Assembly: GCA_039715185.1 (NCBI GenBank) | Contig: JBDLIA010000025.1 | Span: forward strand, 1 to 38,397 | Origin: Gemmatimonadota bacterium | GTDB lineage: Bacteria; Gemmatimonadota; Gemmatimonadetes; Longimicrobiales; RSA9 | Reading direction: 5' to 3' | Length of the DNA: 38,397 nucleotides | Shown: positions 29,344-37,987 of the stretch, in pieces | How the letters are laid out: each line of letters opens with the position of its first letter | Numbering within the stretch: position 1 is the stretch's first letter | Notes under the pieces: generated by a model | The model's database searches: none | Told to the model about the DNA's origin: nothing | Seen by the model: only the letters and a program-made list of their open reading frames with translations | Translations under genes and position numbers: made by a program

Positions 29344-31695
29344 ATGAAGCGGCCGAGCGCCCGCCTTCAAGTCGCCGGGGCCAAACCGCAGGACGTGGGC
29401 AAGGGCGTGGCGCGCCTGGGCTCCACCGAGCTGGAGCAGCTCGGGGTCAAGGAAGGCGACGTCATCGAGCTCGAGGGGAAGCGCACCACGGTGGCGATCG
29501 CGCTTCCGCCCTACGCCGAGGACGAGGGCCTGGAGGTCATCCGACTCGACGGCCTGCAGCGCGCCAACGCCGACGTGGGCATGGGCGATCACGTCGTGGT
29601 ACGACGCGCCGAAGTCAGCCCGGCGCGCAAGGTGACGCTGGCCCCGGCGCAGACCAACGTGAAGCTGTCCGGCTCGCCGGAGCTGCTCCGCCGCACGCTC
29701 TTCCAGCGACCCCTTACGGCGGGCGACGTGATCTCGACGGCGGTCTACCGGCCGTCCTCCAGCGCCGAAGGCGTCGGCTTCCCGGAGGACGTCTTCCGCA
29801 CGTTCTTCCAGCAGCCCGCCTACGCGCTGCAGGAGATCCGACTCATCGTCGTGTCGACCACCCCGCGCGGCGTGGTCAGGGTGGCCGAGGACACCGAGAT
29901 CGAGCTGCTGCCCGAGTACACCGAGCCGCAGGAGGCGCGGCGCATCGACGTCACCTACGACGACGTCGGCGGGCACGGGGACGCGGTCGACCAGGTGCGG
30001 GAGATGGTGGAGCTGCCCCTCAAGCACCCCGAGCTCTTCCACCGGCTGGGCATCGACCCGCCCAAGGGCGTGCTCCTGTACGGCCCGCCGGGAACAGGTA
30101 AGACGCTGCTCGCGCGCGCCGTGGCCAACGAGTCCGACGCCGCGTTCTTCCACATCGCCGGCCCCGAGATCATGGGTCGCTACTACGGCGAGTCAGAGGG
30201 CCGGCTGCGCGAGGTCTTCGAGCAGGCCGAGCAGCAGGCCCCCTCCATCGTCTTCATCGACGAGGTCGACTCCATCGCCCCCAAGCGCCAGGAGGCCTCG
30301 GGCGAGGTGGAGCGCCGGGTGGTGGCGCAGCTGCTCACCCTGATGGACGGGCTCAAACCGCGCCAGAACGTGATCGTGATCGCCGCCACCAACCGGGTGG
30401 ACGCGATCGACGAGGCGCTGCGCCGGCCCGGCCGCTTCGACCGCGAGATCGTCATCGGCGTGCCGGACGCCGTCGGCCGCCGCGAGATCCTGTCCATCCA
30501 CACGCGCGGGATGCCGCTGGACTGGCGCGTCGAGCTGGCCCGTCTGGCGCGCCGCACCTACGGCTTCGTGGGCGCCGATCTGTCCGCGCTGTCGCGCGAA
30601 GCAGCCATGGAGGCGTTGCGCCGCACGTTGCCCGACCTGGACATAGCCGCGGGTGAGGTACCCTCCGAGGTGCTCGAGGCGCTGCGCGTGACGACCGAGG
30701 ACTTCGACAACGCTCTGCACCGGGTCCAGCCGTCGGCGCTACGCGAGATCATGATCCAGGTCCCCGACGTGACCTGGGGCGACATAGGCGGACTCAAGGA
30801 GGCGCAGGAGCGGCTCATCGAGGGCATCGAGCTGCCGCTGCGCTTCCCGGAGGCGTTCCAGCGCCTGGGCATCCGGCCGGCGCGCGGGTTCCTGCTGTTC
30901 GGCCCCCCGGGCACCGGCAAGACGCTGCTGGCGAAGGCGGTCGCGCGCGAGGCGGAGGCCAACTTCATCGCCACCAAATCCTCCAGCCTGCTGTCCAAGT
31001 GGTACGGCGAGTCGGAGCAGCAGATGAGCCGGCTGTTCGCGCGCGCGCGCCAGGTCGCCCCCACGGTGATCTTCATGGACGAGATCGATTCGCTGGCGCC
31101 GCCCCGGGGCGGGTTCCGGGGCGAGCCGGCGGTGACCGAGCGCGTGGTCAACACGCTGCTCTCGGAGATGGACGGCCTGGAGACGCTGCGGGGCGTGGTG
31201 GTCATCGGCGCCACCAACCGGCCGCTCCTGGTCGACCCGGCGCTGCTGCGGCCGGGCCGGTTCGACGAGCTGATCTACGTCTCCGTGCCGGACGAGGACG
31301 GACGCCGCCGGATCCTGGGCATCCACACTTCGGACATGCCGCTCGCGGCCGACGTGGACCTGGACGCGCTGGCGGGCGACACCGAGGGCTATACGGGCGC
31401 GGACCTGGAAGACCTGGTCCGGCGCGCGGGCCTGGAGGCGCTGCGCGAGGACCTGGAGATGGCCGAGGTGTCGATGGAGCTCTTCCTGCGCTCGCTCAAG
31501 TCGACGCGACCCTCGGTCACCCCCGAGATGGAAGAGGAGTACAAGCAGATCCTCGCGACGCTCAAACAGGAGAGCCCGCTGGGCACGGGCAGGATCGGGT
31601 TCGAGGTGGTCCAGCGGCCGGAGGGGCGGCCGATGGCCGCTCGGTCCGAGTCAGAGTCCGGAGACGCCGAGGACTACGAGGGCCCGATCTCGTAG
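29344..31695 (+). CDS. CDC48/VAT-type double AAA+ ATPase
   Basis: A 783-residue hexameric unfoldase of the CDC48/p97/VAT family, rare in bacteria. The N domain spans about residues 1-185 (RLQVAGAKPQDVGKGVARLG). D1 has Walker A GPPGTGKT at 247-254 and Walker B IVFIDEVDS. D2 has Walker A at 520-527 and Walker B VIFMDEIDS. Both modules keep arginine fingers in the RRPGRFD and LRPGRFD regions. It should extract or unfold proteins using ATP, perhaps for a protease or the M42 peptidase. A GGAGGAGGGGAG run before the ATG gives strong initiation. Its last 22 bases overlap the convergent rmuC. Confidence 0.95.
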   Translation: MKRPSARLQVAGAKPQDVGKGVARLGSTELEQLGVKEGDVIELEGKRTTVAIALPPYAEDEGLEVIRLDGLQRANADVGMGDHVVVRRAEVSPARKVTLAPAQTNVKLSGSPELLRRTLFQRPLTAGDVISTAVYRPSSSAEGVGFPEDVFRTFFQQPAYALQEIRLIVVSTTPRGVVRVAEDTEIELLPEYTEPQEARRIDVTYDDVGGHGDAVDQVREMVELPLKHPELFHRLGIDPPKGVLLYGPPGTGKTLLARAVANESDAAFFHIAGPEIMGRYYGESEGRLREVFEQAEQQAPSIVFIDEVDSIAPKRQEASGEVERRVVAQLLTLMDGLKPRQNVIVIAATNRVDAIDEALRRPGRFDREIVIGVPDAVGRREILSIHTRGMPLDWRVELARLARRTYGFVGADLSALSREAAMEALRRTLPDLDIAAGEVPSEVLEALRVTTEDFDNALHRVQPSALREIMIQVPDVTWGDIGGLKEAQERLIEGIELPLRFPEAFQRLGIRPARGFLLFGPPGTGKTLLAKAVAREAEANFIATKSSSLLSKWYGESEQQMSRLFARARQVAPTVIFMDEIDSLAPPRGGFRGEPAVTERVVNTLLSEMDGLETLRGVVVIGATNRPLLVDPALLRPGRFDELIYVSVPDEDGRRRILGIHTSDMPLAADVDLDALAGDTEGYTGADLEDLVRRAGLEALREDLEMAEVSMELFLRSLKSTRPSVTPEMEEEYKQILATLKQESPLGTGRIGFEVVQRPEGRPMAARSESESGDAEDYEGPIS

Positions 31696-32729
31696 GGCCG
31701 CGCGGGCTCCGTCGGCTCGTCGAGCGCGAGGCTCGAGTCCAGGCGGCGCCCCACATCGGCCAGCGCGCCGTCCACCTCGTCGAGGTTCTGGCCGGCGTGC
31801 CGGAATTGCCGGGCCGCGCGCTCCAGCAGGCCGCGCGCGCGGTCCACGTCGGTCCGCAGGTGCTCCAGGGTCCGGTGCAGTCCGCGCGCCCGCTCGGCCA
31901 CGCGCACTCCCTTGAGCCCCAGCAGCACCGCCTGCAGGTAGGCGTACAGGGTGTTGGGGGAGCACGGCACCACGCGCCGCTCGCGCGCGTAGGCCAGGAA
32001 GCTGCCGCCGTCGGCGTCGCGCACCGCCAACTCGTAGTAGACCGCCTCCGACGGCACGAACATGAACGCGAAGTCGAGGGTGCCGTCCACGGGACAGATG
32101 TAGCGCTCGGCGATCTCGTCCACGCGTCCCTTCACGGCTCCGCGCAGCTCGCGTTGCGCCGCGCGCTCGGTGTCCTCGTCCGCGCCTGCCTCGCGCGCCT
32201 CGAGCAGCCGCTGGAACGCCTCGAGCGGGAACTTGCTGTCCACGCAGATCAGCCGTCCGTCCGCCGCGCGCACCGCGAAGTCCACTATGGTGCCACGCGA
32301 CGCGAGGGTGTGCTGGCGCAGGATGTGCTCGTCGGGCAGGACTTCGGCGAGCAGCGCCTCGAGGGTCCACTCCCCGAGGCCTCCGCGCAGCTTGGGCGCG
32401 GCGAGCAGCTTCTCCAGGCCCGCGATGGAGCGGCCCACCGACTCGACCTGGCGGGTGGCCTCGTCCAGCCGCGCCAACTGCGTCTGGACCTCCGCCAGGG
32501 AGCGGCCGGTGTCGCGCAGGCGTCCGTCCACGAGCGTGGTCAGGCCGCGGGCGGCCTGGGCGGAGTCCTCCAGCCGCCCGCCCAGGTGGTCGGACAGGTC
32601 CCGCAGTCGGAGCTCGAGTTGGCGCACGGGCTCGGCAGCCGCGCGCGCCGCGCGCCGTACCTCCAGCAGCGCGACGAGGGCGATGACCACGGCGACGGCG
32701 CCGAGCGCGATGGTCAGCGAGCTACCCAT
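31674..32729 (-). CDS. rmuC: RmuC-family protein
   Basis: A 351-residue protein. One N-terminal transmembrane anchor (SLTIALGAVAVVIALVALLE) is followed by a coiled coil (about residues 25-105) and the RmuC nuclease-like domain. That domain carries RGGLGEWTLEALLAEVL, IVDFAVR, CVDSKFPLEAFQRLL and TLDFAFMFVPSEAVYYE. RmuC limits rearrangement at inverted repeats and has a PD-(D/E)xK-like fold; the D in VDFA and D-x-K in VDSKFPL fit this. The ATG overlaps nothing and lies three bases from the stop of the beta-barrel gene upstream on the same strand. It may be the last gene of that run. Confidence 0.92.
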   Translation of the reverse strand: MGSSLTIALGAVAVVIALVALLEVRRAARAAAEPVRQLELRLRDLSDHLGGRLEDSAQAARGLTTLVDGRLRDTGRSLAEVQTQLARLDEATRQVESVGRSIAGLEKLLAAPKLRGGLGEWTLEALLAEVLPDEHILRQHTLASRGTIVDFAVRAADGRLICVDSKFPLEAFQRLLEAREAGADEDTERAAQRELRGAVKGRVDEIAERYICPVDGTLDFAFMFVPSEAVYYELAVRDADGGSFLAYARERRVVPCSPNTLYAYLQAVLLGLKGVRVAERARGLHRTLEHLRTDVDRARGLLERAARQFRHAGQNLDEVDGALADVGRRLDSSLALDEPTEPARPYEIGPS

Positions 32730-32732
32730 CGC

Positions 32733-33446
32733 TCAGAATCGGTAGGCCAGCCCCGCGCGCAGCGTGAGGACGTTCGACGAGTCGGCGTCGCGCTCTCCGG
32801 CGGCTCCGATCGGGGAGGTGGCACGGGACGGCAGCTTGTCCGCGTCCCAGAACATGATGTAGTCGTCCGCGGCGAGGTACACGTGCGCGCCGGAATTTCC
32901 CAGCGGGACGAACGCTTCGGCGCCGATCGCCGCCCCCCAGTGCCACTCCGGGTCGGCGGCGATGAGGTCGCCCGGGTCCGCGCGCACGAACACGGGTCCC
33001 GCGCTCAGCACCGCCGCCACCGTGCGCACCCGCGACTCCGGCTCGGTGTCCACGAACTGGTAACCCAGCCCGGCGCGCGTGAAGAGAAGCGTGCCGGTGT
33101 CGGAAATGTCTGTGACCCCGCTGCCTTCGTCGCCCGTCGTGGTGAGCGTCCCCTCCTCCGCAAAGGACCAGGTCGCAGACCCCACCACGGACAGGCGCCC
33201 GCCGAGCGGCACGTTCACCGCTGCGCCGACCGTCGAGCCCCCATCGACGTCCAGGGTCTCGGTCCGCGAGGTGGTGGCTCCGGGCGCCCCGACGCGCTCG
33301 GTGAACTCCACGGTGTGCCCTATCCTCAGCCCTACGAACGGCGCCACCGAGAGGCGTCCCGCCGGAACCGGCTGCGCGATCTGGGCCCCGGACATGGCTG
33401 GAAGCAGCGCCGTGAGCAGTGCGACGGCGGCTGTGATTCGCGCCAT
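32733..33446 (-). CDS. Small outer-membrane beta-barrel protein
   Basis: A 237-residue exported protein. The signal peptide (ITAAVALLTALLPAMSGAQI) is followed by alternating strands typical of an eight-stranded outer-membrane barrel. Strands include LSVAPFVGLRIGHTVEF, TLLFTRAGLGYQFV and the last, NVLTLRAGLAYRF. The terminal phenylalanine is the classical BAM signal. AGGAGA lies seven bases before the ATG (complement of 33444-33446). A longer open frame upstream is not coding in this frame. The function is unknown. Confidence 0.85.
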   Translation of the reverse strand: MARITAAVALLTALLPAMSGAQIAQPVPAGRLSVAPFVGLRIGHTVEFTERVGAPGATTSRTETLDVDGGSTVGAAVNVPLGGRLSVVGSATWSFAEEGTLTTTGDEGSGVTDISDTGTLLFTRAGLGYQFVDTEPESRVRTVAAVLSAGPVFVRADPGDLIAADPEWHWGAAIGAEAFVPLGNSGAHVYLAADDYIMFWDADKLPSRATSPIGAAGERDADSSNVLTLRAGLAYRF

Positions 33447-33583
33447 TGCGGCTCTCCTGGTTTCTCGAGTGTGGGGGTCTGTCGCACCGCGTCCTCGCGG
33501 AGACGTGGCCCCAAGATAAGGCGTGTGACCGGGCGCCGGCATCCCCACCCGGGACGCGCGCGCCGCAGCCGCTTCACGCCTGC

Positions 33584-34789
33584 TCATCCGATCAAGGCGC
33601 GCCAGACGGCGCGCGCGCCGAGTACGACCGTTACTCCAATCACCCCCATCGCCAACATGTTCGCGCCCTGCCGGTTGCTCCACCCGCCCATCCTGCGCAG
33701 GTCGTTGACCGCCGCCAGCAGGAAGAGCGCTACGGCCGGCAGCAGAAGGCCGTTGGCGACCTGGGCGAACAGTATGGCCGGGACCGCCCGCACGCCGGTT
33801 ACGGCGAACGCGACGCCCACGAGCAGCACCGCGATCCACACCGCGCGCGTGCGCCGGTCGTCGGGCCCGGTCGACCAGCCCAGCGCCCCGCCCACGGCCC
33901 ACGCGGCCGCCAGGGGGGCGGTGATGGAGGACGTGAGGCCGGCCGCCGCCAGCCCCAGCGCGAACAGCACGTTGGCCCAGTCGCCGAGCAGGGGGCGCAG
34001 TTGGCGGGCCATGTCCGCGGCGTCCCGTACGGTCGCGACGCCCGCCGACGCGGCGGTCACCACGATCGCCGCGCTCACCGCGCCGCCGATCAGGATCGCG
34101 ACCACCAGGTCCCAGCGCGCCGCGGGCAGCGCCTCGGGGCCATCCCAGCGGCGCGACACGGCGGTGGCGTGCAGGAACAGGTTGTAGGGCACGACGGTCG
34201 TCCCGATCAGGCCCAGCGCCACCAGCAGCGCGTCCTCGTTGCGGCCCGGCAGCGACGGCACGAAGCCCGCGGCCAGGTCCGTGAGCGAGGGCCTGGACGC
34301 CACCGCCGTGGTCACAAACGCCACCGCCATGAGCCCGACCAGGATCACCAGCGTGCGCTCGATCGCGCGGTAGCGGCCGGTCCACAGGAGCGCCGCTGCC
34401 AGCGCCGCCGTGGCGATCGCCCAGGCGCGCGCCGAGCCACCCAGGAGCTCGCTGGCGCCGAGCGCGGAGCCCAGCAGGTTGCCGGTCTGGAAGGCGGCGT
34501 TGCCCACGCCGATCGCCGCCACGACGAGGCCCACCGCGAGCACCCGCGTCAGGCCCGACCAACGGGCGCGAATGGCCTCGCCCAGGCCGGCGCCGGTCAC
34601 CAGGCCCAGCCGCGCCGACATCTCCTGCAGCACCAGCGTCGCGCCGACCGAGAACGCCAGCGCCCACAGCATGCGGTACCCGAACTGGACCCCGGCGAGG
34701 GTGCAGGTGGTGACGGTGCCGGGGCCGATGAACGCGGCGACGACCAGGCTCCCGGGCCCGCTGCCCCGGCCGGCGCGCGCGCGGCTCAC
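33584..34789 (-). CDS. Nramp-family-like transporter with altered metal motifs
   Basis: A 401-residue protein with about 11 transmembrane helices. It is related to Nramp metal transporters. The TM1 motif, normally DPGN, reads GPGT (VAAFIGPGTVTTCTLAG). The TM6 motif, normally MPHN, reads VPYN (GTTVVPYNLFLHATAV). Loss of the aspartate and methionine that bind Mn/Fe suggests another substrate such as Mg2+ or Al3+, or a non-metal. This is known for NRMT-type relatives, but the specific substrate here is inferred. The GTG start has no strong ribosome site and lies six bases after ygfZ, so translation is probably coupled. Confidence 0.85.
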   Translation of the reverse strand: MSRARAGRGSGPGSLVVAAFIGPGTVTTCTLAGVQFGYRMLWALAFSVGATLVLQEMSARLGLVTGAGLGEAIRARWSGLTRVLAVGLVVAAIGVGNAAFQTGNLLGSALGASELLGGSARAWAIATAALAAALLWTGRYRAIERTLVILVGLMAVAFVTTAVASRPSLTDLAAGFVPSLPGRNEDALLVALGLIGTTVVPYNLFLHATAVSRRWDGPEALPAARWDLVVAILIGGAVSAAIVVTAASAGVATVRDAADMARQLRPLLGDWANVLFALGLAAAGLTSSITAPLAAAWAVGGALGWSTGPDDRRTRAVWIAVLLVGVAFAVTGVRAVPAILFAQVANGLLLPAVALFLLAAVNDLRRMGGWSNRQGANMLAMGVIGVTVVLGARAVWRALIG

Positions 34790-34795
34790 GCGCGG

Positions 34796-35794
34796 CTACG
34801 CGCGCGGGAAGGGTAGACTCACCACGCGCACTGCGTCGGACGCAGGCCCAGCCGCGGAGGCCAGCGCCGTCCCCGGCGCGATCTCCCTGCGCGCGTACCC
34901 GAGGGCGATCCTGCCCAGACGTGGTGAGTCCGCGGCGCTGGTGATCCGCGCGACCACTTTGGGCCCGCCCGGCTCGACCAGCTCGGCCCCCGCCACGAGC
35001 GCCTCCGCGGCCTCCGCGGTCGAAGCCAGGTCGGCGGCTCCCGCCGCCTCGAACCCGCGCAGGTGCCAGTTCACGTGTCCGCGGTGCAGGATACGGATGA
35101 TCACCTCCTGCCCGGTGTAGCAGCCCTTTGTCTGGCTGATCGCGCGATCCTCGATGCCCGCCTCGATCGGGATCCGTTCCTCGTCCAGCTCCGCGCCCCA
35201 CGCCGGGTTGCCCGCCTCCACCCGGAGGGCCTGCAGCGCCGCGTCGTCCAGCCGCGCCGCTCCGTCGGCCTCCAGCCGCGCCTCCAGGGTCGCGATCGAC
35301 ACCTCCGGCCCCACCGCATCCACCCCCGGGACGCCGGCGAAGTCGGTGCCGGCGACGAGTAACCCGTCCGGGGCCCGCGTGAGCGCGTCGGGCGAGTCAT
35401 CGACGTCGACGTCCAGCGTCGCGGCGAGTCGAGAGGCGGCGGCGGGCCCGTACACGCCCAGGACGCGGCCTTCGAACGCGCTCGCGCGGGCCATGCGCGG
35501 AGGCACGTAGCGGCCGAAGTGCTCGAGCACCGCATGCCGCGCGGCGGCGGGCACGTCCAGGAGGAGCGCGCCGTCGGGGCCCGGCAGGACGCGCAGGTCG
35601 GACACCATGCGACCCTTCGGCGTGAGGAGCGCGCTGTAGACGCACGCCCCCGCCGCAACGCCGCTCACGTCGTTCGTCGCCAGCCCCTGCAGCATCGCCG
35701 TGGGGTCGCGGCCCTCCAGCAGGAGCAGCGTTCGGTCCGAGCGGTCGGCCAGCGCGAGCGACTCCCGCGCGGCGTCGTAAGCGGCCCGGCTCAA
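34796..35794 (-). CDS. ygfZ: YgfZ/GcvT-like folate-binding protein
   Basis: A 332-residue member of the COG0354 family, which helps assemble or repair Fe-S clusters with folate. The signature KGCYTGQEVIIRI (about residues 236-248) is intact, including the cysteine. N-terminal LQGLATNDVSGV and LTPKGRMVSDLRV are also typical. It starts with TTG (complement of 35792-35794), overlapping the stop of the SirB1-like gene, so translation is coupled. The Nramp-like gene follows after six bases. Confidence 0.92.
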   Translation of the reverse strand: MSRAAYDAARESLALADRSDRTLLLLEGRDPTAMLQGLATNDVSGVAAGACVYSALLTPKGRMVSDLRVLPGPDGALLLDVPAAARHAVLEHFGRYVPPRMARASAFEGRVLGVYGPAAASRLAATLDVDVDDSPDALTRAPDGLLVAGTDFAGVPGVDAVGPEVSIATLEARLEADGAARLDDAALQALRVEAGNPAWGAELDEERIPIEAGIEDRAISQTKGCYTGQEVIIRILHRGHVNWHLRGFEAAGAADLASTAEAAEALVAGAELVEPGGPKVVARITSAADSPRLGRIALGYARREIAPGTALASAAGPASDAVRVVSLPFPRA

Positions 35795-36639
35795 GGCATG
35801 CCCCGCTGGCGGAGCTCGCGCAGGATCCCGCGCACGCGCCGCCGGTCGGCCGCTCCGGGCGCCACCTCCAGGTAGCGCTGCAGGTCTTCTATGGCTTCGG
35901 AAAAGCGCCCCGAGCGCGCTAGCAAGATGCCCCGGTCGCGCAGCTCGTCCGCCGCGTCGGGCACGACGAGCAGCAGCCGGTCCACGGCCTGGAGCGCCCG
36001 CGTGTCATCCCGGGCGTTCAGGTAGATCGCCTTGAGGTTGGTGAGAAGGCGCGCCAGCATCTCCCGGCGACCGGCCTCCTCGAGGAAAGACGGGTTCATG
36101 CGCACGCTGCCGCCGTACACGCGGTCCAGCAGCGCCTGGGCCTCGTCCTCGAAGCGGATCGCGCCGCCGGCGAAGGGGTCGATCAGCAGGCGCGTGCCCT
36201 CGCCCTCGTAGGCCACCAGGAAGTGCCCGGGGAAGTTCACCCCGACCAGCGGCAGTCCCAGCCGCCACCCCACCTCCAGCAGCACGATGGACAGGGTCAG
36301 CGGGATGCCCAGGCGGCGATCGAGCACGTCGTTCAGGAAGGAGTTGCGCGGGTCGTAGTAGGCGTCCGCGTTGCCGCGCAATTCCTCTTCCTGAAACAGC
36401 ACGCGCAGCGCCGCCTGAAGCACGACCGGCGGCGCGTTTTCGTCGCCGAGTCGGTCCCGGGCGCGCTCGGCGAGGATGTCGAGACGGCCCAGATAGGCCG
36501 CGACCGGGAGCTGCGGATACTCCTCGGCGGCGATCAGCAGCGCCGCGGCGGCGAGGTTCACTTCCGCGTCGGGTACGTCCACGGCCCTGTGAAACTGAGA
36601 CCGCGGACTAGGCACGAGACCGCTTACCACGCTTGCCAC
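35791..36639 (-). CDS. SirB1-like transglutaminase-fold/TPR protein
   Basis: A 282-residue protein of the SirB1/UPF0162 type. The transglutaminase-like core covers about residues 25-180 (YYDPRNSFLNDVLDRRLGIP, LSIVLLEVGWRLGLPLVGVN and FPGHFLVAYEGEGTRLLIDP). A C-terminal TPR pair (about 195-270, LLTNLKAIYLNARDDTRALQ) follows. The protein is soluble. The exact function of the family is unsettled. The start is a GTG (complement of 36637-36639) with a weak GGGGG run upstream. It leads the run SirB1-YgfZ-Nramp. The same gene order SirB1 next to selenium or Fe-S functions was not assessed. Confidence 0.87.
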   Translation of the reverse strand: MASVVSGLVPSPRSQFHRAVDVPDAEVNLAAAALLIAAEEYPQLPVAAYLGRLDILAERARDRLGDENAPPVVLQAALRVLFQEEELRGNADAYYDPRNSFLNDVLDRRLGIPLTLSIVLLEVGWRLGLPLVGVNFPGHFLVAYEGEGTRLLIDPFAGGAIRFEDEAQALLDRVYGGSVRMNPSFLEEAGRREMLARLLTNLKAIYLNARDDTRALQAVDRLLLVVPDAADELRDRGILLARSGRFSEAIEDLQRYLEVAPGAADRRRVRGILRELRQRGMP

Positions 36640-36810
36640 CCCCCTGACCGCCCTCGATCTTGCAGCCCGTGATCATCGGTTAACGCCTGGCGTCAGCGTC
36701 GTGCCGCGAGCCCGAGAACGGCCTCCGCCACGCCGTGCGCCAGAACAATAACCCGATCCGGGAGCGCCGCGCGACGTTGCGCGGCATCGTTCGACCCCCG
36801 CGCCGAGTCC

Positions 36811-37893
36811 ATGGCAGACACCACTGACGACCGCGACCAGAGAGAGCGCATCCGCCTGAGCCACCTGTCCCACGGGGCCGGTTGAGCGTGTAAGCTCGGT
36901 AGCGCCGAGCTGACGCAGGTTCTGCGTCACCTGGTGCCGTTCGACGACCCCGCGGTCCTGGTGGACGCCTCCACCGCGGACGACGCGGCAGTCTATCGGC
37001 TCTCCAACGACCGCGCGCTGGTCGCGACGGCGGATTTCTTCACGGCCATCGTAGACGACCCCTACGACTTCGGCCGGATCGCCGCGGCGAACGCGCTCTC
37101 GGACGTGTACGCCATCGGCGGGCGCCCGCTGTTCGCGCTCAACCTCGTGGGGTTCCCGCGCGGTCTGCTCGCGAAGCAGGACTTGCTGTCGGAGATCCTG
37201 CGCGGCGGCGGCGACGCGGCCGCGGAGGCGGGGGTCCCGATCGTGGGCGGACACACGGTCGACGACCCGGAACCCAAGTTCGGGCTGTGCGTCGTGGGCG
37301 AGGTCCACCCGGACCGCATCGTACGCAACTCCACCGCCCGGCCCGGCGACCTGCTGGTGCTCACCAAGGCGCTGGGGACCGGCGTCATCGCGACGGCTGC
37401 CAAGGCCGATGCGGCGCCCAGCGCGGTGCTGGCGGGCGCCGTGGAGAGCATGCGCACGCTCAACCGCGGCGCCGCCGAGGCCATGGTCGAGGTGGGGGTA
37501 CACGCCGCCACCGACGTGAGCGGCTTCGGCCTGCTCGGGCACCTCGCCGAGATGATGCGCGGTGCGCATACCACCGCGCGCCTGAGGGCCTTCGCCGTCC
37601 CGGTGCTGGCGGGAGCGCAGGAACTCGTCGCCGCGGGACACGTTCCGGGCGGCACGCGGCGCAACCTCAGAGACCTGGAGCCCGAGCTGAGCTGGGATTC
37701 GGACGTGCCGGAGAGCCGGCGGACGCTGCTGGCGGACGCGCAGACATCGGGAGGCCTGCTCATCAGCGTGGGCCCCGACCGCGTGGACGGGCTGCTCCGG
37801 CGGCTGGAAGAGTTCGGGCCGCACGCGCCGGCGGTGGTCGGCGAAGTCGGTGCCCCCGAGGACGTGCGCATCGTGATCCACGGAGACGATTGA
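36811..37893 (+). CDS. selD: Selenide, water dikinase (SelD), selenocysteine-containing
   Basis: A 360-residue enzyme making selenophosphate from selenide and ATP. From ATG 36811 the frame reads RIRLSHLSHGAG, then TGA (36883-36885, codon 25), then ACK, and continues without interruption to the TGA at 37891-37893. The classical motif is HGAGCGCK, so the TGA stands exactly at the catalytic Cys17 position (E. coli numbering) and should be read as selenocysteine. The second Cys and the catalytic Lys are kept. Further landmarks are TADDAAV, TADFFTAIVDDPYDFGRIAA, ALSDVYAIGG, GHTVDDPEPKFGL and DVSGFGLLGHL. The ribosome site is weak. If TGA is treated as stop, a false GTG start at 36934 truncates the gene. 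Confidence 0.93.
36886..36929 (+). promoter_or_regulatory. Candidate bacterial SECIS: two tandem hairpins after the selD TGA
   Basis: Hairpin 1 pairs AGCTCGG (36893-36899) with CCGAGCT (36905-36911) around TAGCG. A lower stem GCGT (36886-36889) with ACGC (36913-36916) can extend it. Hairpin 2 pairs TGACGCAG (36911-36918) with CTGCGTCA (36922-36929) around GTT. Hairpin 2 starts its loop with G, has an 8-bp stem, and its loop lies 33 bases after the TGA. That fits the bacterial SECIS rules as I know them; hairpin 1 is closer (14 bases) and has G only third in the loop. The hairpins share bases, so they may exclude each other. Confidence 0.7.
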
Positions 37894-37987
37894 TACGGGC
37901 GCCGTAGCTGGTTGACGCGCCCCACGCGTATTGGCGACGCGGGCTCCGAGCCGTTCGGGGCCCTTCACCCGAAGCCGGGGTGTCGCC

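Noticed and set aside
30999-34187. Plus-strand open frame of 1062 codons
   Set aside because: It crosses the ATPase, rmuC, beta-barrel and Nramp genes in the wrong frame or strand. Its translation is low-complexity Arg/Gly/Ala typical of a GC-rich shadow.
32733-35201. Minus-strand open frame of 822 codons
   Set aside because: Only its last 237 codons (from 33446) are real. The rest shadows the Nramp and ygfZ genes.
36883-36885. selD TGA as a real stop or as tryptophan
   Set aside because: A stop would remove the active site. Tryptophan does not fit the catalytic position, other genes use TGA as stop, and SECIS-like hairpins follow.
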